Assembly: GCA_025200525.1 (NCBI GenBank)
Contig: CM045762.1
Coordinates: 3,472,001-3,536,000 of the forward strand
Reading direction: 5' to 3'
Length of the DNA: 64,000 nt
Origin: Camellia lanceoleosa
Lineage: Eukaryota > Streptophyta > Magnoliopsida > Ericales > Theaceae
Below the pieces are notes generated by a model. That model was given only the letters and a program-made list of their open reading frames with translations. It ran no database searches and was not told the origin of the DNA. A program made the position numbers and the translations under genes. This document shows positions 59,083-64,000 of the stretch, piece after piece. The number at the start of each line of letters is the position of its first letter. The stretch's first letter is position 1.

Positions 59083-60214
59083 TGAGTTGGCATGACACTG
59101 CCACATCTCTATCTCAATCTCCCCAAAAAGAACAATCTCATACTAGCCAATGCACCGTGCGACCGCTGAGAACACTTGCATATGGGAGCTCTATACTAGA
59201 AACTCAATATGAGTCAGTATAAAGACATCAACCCAAAAAGAACAGAAATAGTGTCTCATGTACCCAGACCAATCTAGCTACATCAGTCCAAAAAACATCT
59301 CTAATCTCTCAAAGAGCATGTTTGACTCTCCTAGGTCCCGCATTATATTCACACCCAATCAGCATCCTTTGAAGAGCGATGTGAGTTGTCGACAGTGAAT
59401 ATAGAGCAGAGATGTAGAACTAGATGATCTTCCCTTCACCCTCATATCATTCAATTTGAAATTGACCGCTTCCCAAGAATGTCCCTTAAAAGCCAATCAT
59501 ACATGACCGCAGCAACATACCAAAGTAGCGAACATCAACTCCTCATCTTATGACACATCAAAAGGTCACAAAGGCACAAAGTGAAGTCATTTAAGGAAAA
59601 ATGACTTTTAGGACTCACACGGTGAAGAAGCAGGGATCCATTCTTTCACCTCGCTAACGGGTCGATAAGCACATGCAGTATGAATGCATGTTATAGTGGA
59701 GTTACTCTTCCAAAGAGTGATGTTAAACTCACACACCATACAGATCTTAGTCTAGTCGCTCTTAAGCGCACAAGTCGCTTCCTAGCGTCTAACTCAATTT
59801 CTATTTGCTCGCCTCTCAGGCATCAAATGAGATCTCACATCTGGCTATCCATAACAGGCACATCATGGAAAAGTGGGTACTTTCATATCCATGGTCGGTC
59901 TCCAATCAAGACCTCATCTTGGCTCCAACCAAGGCGACATAGCTAGTGGATAATTTTAGCTTCTCTATTTGCTCCAAATATAATAAGCTACTAGTCTCAT
60001 CCTTACTCGCTACCTAGCGCTAAGAGCGATTGCTCGTGTGAGTGAGCCAATCTTGCCTGCTAACATCAATTTAATTATTTTGTGTATGCTAATTCACAAA
60101 CCATTGCAAAAAGTAGTAAACATAAATGTGTAATAGAAACAAATATGAATACTAATGGCATAAATATCCCCAAAAAAAAAATAAGAGTTCAACTGAATAC
60201 ACACATAAAAAAAA
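59083..60214 (-). other. Copia 3' untranslated region
   Basis: About 1.1 kb between the end of pol and the PPT; no coding sequence on either strand, longer than usual for copia. Confidence 0.6.
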
Positions 60215-60641
60215 TCACCACCTACGTAGTCCTAAAGCCCTAACATGAGTAAGATAAACATCTCTAGCAATGGGCTTAGTCAAAGGGTCCGCAACCATGC
60301 GACTCGTAGGGATGTGCTCCAGGATCACTTCTTTTTGCACCAAAATGTCTCTGATAAAGTTGAACCTCACATCAATGTGTTTGGTTCTGCCGTGGTATTT
60401 AGGATCCTTAGCGTAAGCGAGTGCAGCCATGCTGTCACAATGGATAGTCACAGGGTCTGAAGTGTGTGTGACAACATCCAAATGCTGAAGGAATCTCCTC
60501 AACCACACGGCTTCCTGAACGGCAGATGAACAAGCCACAAACTCAGCCTCCATAGTCGATAAGGCAATATAGGATTGCTTCTTACTGCTCCAAGAAATAG
60601 CAACATCGCTAAGCATGAAAGCATATCCTGAAGTAGACTTA
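60215..60641 (-). pseudogene. Copia RNase H C-terminal part, truncated
   Basis: Minus-strand frame entering at 60641 with KSTSGYAFML and reading SDVAISWSSKKQSYIALSTM, EAEFVACSSAVQEAVWLRR, IHCDSMAALAYAKDP, YHGRTKHIDVRFNFIRD and MVADPLTKPIA to a stop near 60215. These are the core RNase H blocks of Ty1/copia pol, with the conserved STMEAE Glu and the HCDS Asp visible. RNase H degrades the RNA strand in reverse transcription. The frame is intact but the upstream part of pol is cut off by LTR-4 at 60643 and would lie beyond the window. Confidence 0.93.
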
Positions 60642-60642
60642 C

Positions 60643-63600
60643 TGTAGACGTCCCCGAACGCCCCGAGAGGGTTAAGTCCCGTTCTGTTCGCTTGTGGGCT
60701 TACTACAGTTCGTACTCAAATTGTCACGGGTCTAAATCTGAACCAAAGAGTCCAAATCCGGCAAATCGTTTTAAGAAAAACAGATTTTGAAAGAAGTGCC
60801 AAACATGGACTGCTTTGCCAGATACAGAGTCGCCACCTAAATATTTTTTAATGGGGAAATTTAGGAAACCCTGACTCGGTGCCAAAGGCCACGTGTCCGT
60901 CATCACCAAAGTTGCCTCGGCTCGGGAACTTGGGTACGATTGGGGAAGGTCAGCTATGAGCACCCCCTCTCGCCCGGTCCGAAGACCGGCCTCTACTAAT
61001 CATGATATCCGATTTTGAAAACATTACATGTTCTTATTCCGGTTATTAGCCTAGAATTACTATGTTATGCGCACAGCAAACAAGTATAGACTAGATCGCC
61101 TAATTTGGAAACAAGCATTGCATATCCGTTTGTTTTGAAAATGCTTTGGAATTTGCTACTCGCAAGTAGGCTAAAACACGGATTTCAACGAGTTTTTCCA
61201 ACTCAAACAATCCAACCTTCACCCACAGGCATTCAAGCAGTTATATCACATAAGCAGCTACCCTCATGGTAATCATGCTGTTATGGCAACATTCACACGC
61301 GTGCGATATGCTAAAGCGTAAAAACTCACCTAGTACTCTAAGCCAAAACAGAAACTAGTTAGTAATCATATGCATGATCCTAGTTCATGTTAAGTGGCTA
61401 ATGCAACGCAAGCAAGGGTGTAATCTAGACAGGCTCGGCTATCCTAAGCATGGCATATGAGATGCTACAAATAACATGTATTCAACTTGGAATTGAAATA
61501 CAGTGCAGTTAGCATGATGCGCCGAGCCCGGTGTATGTAAGACAAATGTATGAATGCACGCATGCATAACATAAAGTATGCTAATTTAAATATGTCCTAA
61601 TACTAACCATCAAAGAAGGTAAGTAAAAGGGAAGAAAGACGTGGGGTTGGAAGACATACACACACTCACGCACACTTATTACATAATTGCCCTCACTCGG
61701 AGGGACCGAAAGAATAATACTAAACTAATTGTTACAGAACTTCTAATTTAATTAACAAATTAAATGCAAAAGGGAAAAGGCCGCAGCCCCGTCTCGAAAT
61801 GCGCGAATGATGCATGCATCGACCCATCTTGCCCGGAAACTCGCTGCCATAGCATTGCTGCCTCTGTTTTCACTGCCGTGCTTCTCTGAAAATTGCCAAA
61901 GTCTCAGGGCAGGTTCTTTGCACACTGTGGAACACCACCGGATGAGAGGGATGGCCACCGGCCATGGGAAAAGGTCACCGGCCTCTGATGAAGTTATCGG
62001 CCAATCATTATTTGCCGGTCGGCACTTAACAGTGCCGGTCGGCCAAAACTTTCCGAGAACACGCAATTGACAATGACGAGGGCAAGCAGTGTATGGCATG
62101 GAATTTCAAGCAAATGTGTGCATGGACACACTCCCTATCATGCAATGGACTCAAGGGAGCATGGCCCTTGACCCCCGGGCCATCAATCACGCATTTCAAT
62201 GCATGACGGCCCAAAAGCCAAGTTAGCAACTTTGATATCAAATGGAATGCAAGCACAAAACACATCAAAGGCCCCAACCTCTATCATCCTTGATCAAGAG
62301 GCAAGGGATGCATGCCAAATGCAACCTAAGCATACGAGCTAAGTATGCAATATTAGTATGCGACGAACATGCAAGGCATGACCCAATGCAACAACATAAC
62401 ATGCACAACGCATTATAACATGGCATGCACAATGCAAGATGGGCTTACACCAATACAAGTAGACCTCGGCCACACTCATATCAGTGGCCATTAGGTGAAA
62501 TGAGGCAACCGAAATGCACACAAACATGTCCAATGCATGGATCAATCCTAAGATACAACATGCAACCCTAACAAGACATGGCGAATGATGAAACATGGCA
62601 TATAAACATGCAGATTTCAGCACTGGAACATGATGCCAAATGGTCCCAAAACATGGAAATATGTCACCCAATGCATGCTATAGGCCCCGAAACCCAAGAT
62701 TAGGCGCATGAAATGGCTTACAGCTATACAAAGCATGCATAATTTGAACATGCAATGAAGAGAAAGAAGCAAGGCAGCCTCGAGAAAAGCATTTTTACAG
62801 TACAAAGCATGGCAAGACAGTAAGCACAAGTGGGACTAACATGGCATGCAAAAATGGCTCCGCAAGGGAGGCAATGAAGCAAGTAGTAGATGCAAAGCTC
62901 AAAAAGAAAAAGACCCTTCTACAACACTGAAGAGGGACCAAAAATATGACTACTTACAGTAGATGACAAGCCCCAAATCAATATACAAACATGCTAAAAA
63001 AGGCAATGCAAGATTAGGGCCACAAGAGGGCTATAACATGAAGTATACTAAACATGCATCAAACAGCCAAATACCCTTCATGGGACATGGAGAGAGGGTC
63101 AAAATAAGACCTTTTTCAGTTCTGATTAGGGTCGAAAAACAGAATCTCAATGTGCTAACAAGTCATGCAAAAATGGGGATCAAAGAGGGGTTCAATGGCA
63201 AGTGACACATGGAGGTCCCCAACAGTGTTGAGCCCTTCTTCAATGTTGAAGAAGGGCTCAAAATAAGCCTCTTTACAGTTTACATTGAAGCTCAAAAATA
63301 CTTTTAAATAAGGCTAACCAATGAAGCTAAAAAATGCAAGTTTAAGGGAAATGGGTGCTTACCCTTGAAGAGCAGCAAACCAGCAGCCCTTGGTCCAAGT
63401 TTCTGAGCTTCTAACCTCTGCAAATGGCCTCCAAAGTGCTGGAATGGAGGATGGAGATGTTGTGCTAGGTGTTGTAGGGCAAATGATGCAAGAACAATGG
63501 TGTTTGGAGGCTTGGATAAGATAGATATAGAGGGTTGTAGATATATATGTTAGATATATATGTCTACTCTGGTTTTTTACTCAAAAACTCCAACCTTTTA

Positions 63601-64000
63601 CAATGGAGGGGGAAGGCTCTTTATATAGGCAAAGGCCAAGGCTTAAAGCTTATGAGACAAGCTAAAAGAAAGGGTCAAGGGGAGCAAAGAGGGCAAGGCT
63701 TATTAGGGAAGCCAAGCTGGGGGTGCAAGCTTCTTGAGGAAGCCAAGACAAAAGGGTCAAGGCTTCCTCAAGAAGCCTTGAGCAAAGGGTCCAAAAATGG
63801 GGTCAAAGGCTCCAAATAGGCACATATATGTATGGGGGGTCGGGTCTGTGCATCCCAGCTGGCACAGCTGGCATGCACCATGCCTGCAAGAGTCAAAAGG
63901 GTCAAATCGGCCAAGAAAAAGGGTCATCGGCCAAATAAATTGCCGGTCGGCACAATAAATTGCCGACCTGCAATTTGTACTGGCCGGTCAGCTAAATAGA
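60643..64000 (-). mobile_element. Tat LTR-4, runs off the window
   Basis: Starts TGTAGACGTCCCCGAACGCC, the complement of the LTR-A end; probable duplication CTTAC at 60638-60642. Contains the PBS-like motif (60825-60835), a CCGGC cluster (61930-62050), CATGC-rich sequence (62280-62830), a hairpin of unrelated sequence (63228-63261), a donor-like site (63361-63362), TATA (63621-63627), and a degraded palindrome (around 63820). The final few hundred bases are missing. Non-coding. Confidence 0.88.
63228..63261 (-). other. LTR-4 hairpin with different sequence
   Basis: TTGAGCCCTTCTTCAA pairs perfectly with its complement after two bases (TG). It lies between the CATGC-rich part and the donor-like site, as the hairpins of the other LTRs do. 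Confidence 0.8.

Overview
This is a window of plant nuclear repeat-rich DNA. Almost every base belongs to LTR retrotransposons inserted into one another, and I see no intact host gene, tRNA, rRNA or CRISPR array. The plant assignment rests on Tat/Ogre-type, chromovirus and Ty1/copia elements with plant-type primer sites, AAACCCTAA telo-boxes, a plant mobile domain (PMD) gene and a captured plant phospholipase C fragment. The species cannot be told; a dicot is likely.

Layout, left to right. (1) 1-4778: a minus-strand Tat-type LTR cut by a plus-strand solo LTR (1246-4154, duplication GTGTT). (2) 4779-7709 and 47494-58630: three head-to-tail LTRs of a second family, here called G2, separated by an 0.9 kb gag-bearing stub and an 80-base leader stub. 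(3) 7710-47488: one 39.8 kb nest, a minus-strand Tat-like element bounded by the duplication CCTAC. Its left LTR is split by a dead chromovirus (7818-16535). Its interior holds a PPT, a second leader plus PBS, a third LTR of another subfamily (21313-25050), two tandem arrays, a plus-strand PMD pseudogene (27324-38172), a small plus-strand dead ORF, a minus-strand coding remnant and a minus-strand gag remnant. I found no reverse transcriptase or integrase. Two nested solo LTRs (28679-36311 and 30126-33879, each with its own duplication) sit in a PMD intron. (4) 50003-55248: a 5.2 kb element with 344-346 bp LTRs and no recognisable protein, ATTAA duplication, inserted in G2. (5) 55605-58277: a solo LTR carrying a phospholipase C fragment joined to a second gene fragment. 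(6) 58631-60641: the 3' part of a minus-strand copia element, cut by a further Tat-type LTR that runs off the window at 64000.

The most interesting unit is the 7710-47488 element: a non-autonomous Tat-like retrotransposon whose pol region is missing and which carries an antisense, intron-containing PMD gene with its own promoter. Seven Tat LTR copies allow comparison inside the window. Six share a palindrome with a G-box core about 50 bases upstream of a TATA box; all seven keep a 5' splice-site-like motif downstream, and all seven have an RNA hairpin that shows covariation and in one copy has an entirely different sequence. The six copies whose primer-site end is visible also carry a PBS-like motif inside the LTR, about 155-185 bases from that end. 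The PMD promoter carries the same class of CCGGCC and palindromic motifs.

All coding remnants carry stop codons or frameshifts, so nothing here is predicted to make full-length protein. Boundaries marked by target duplications are firm; exon borders and family names below clade level are less so.
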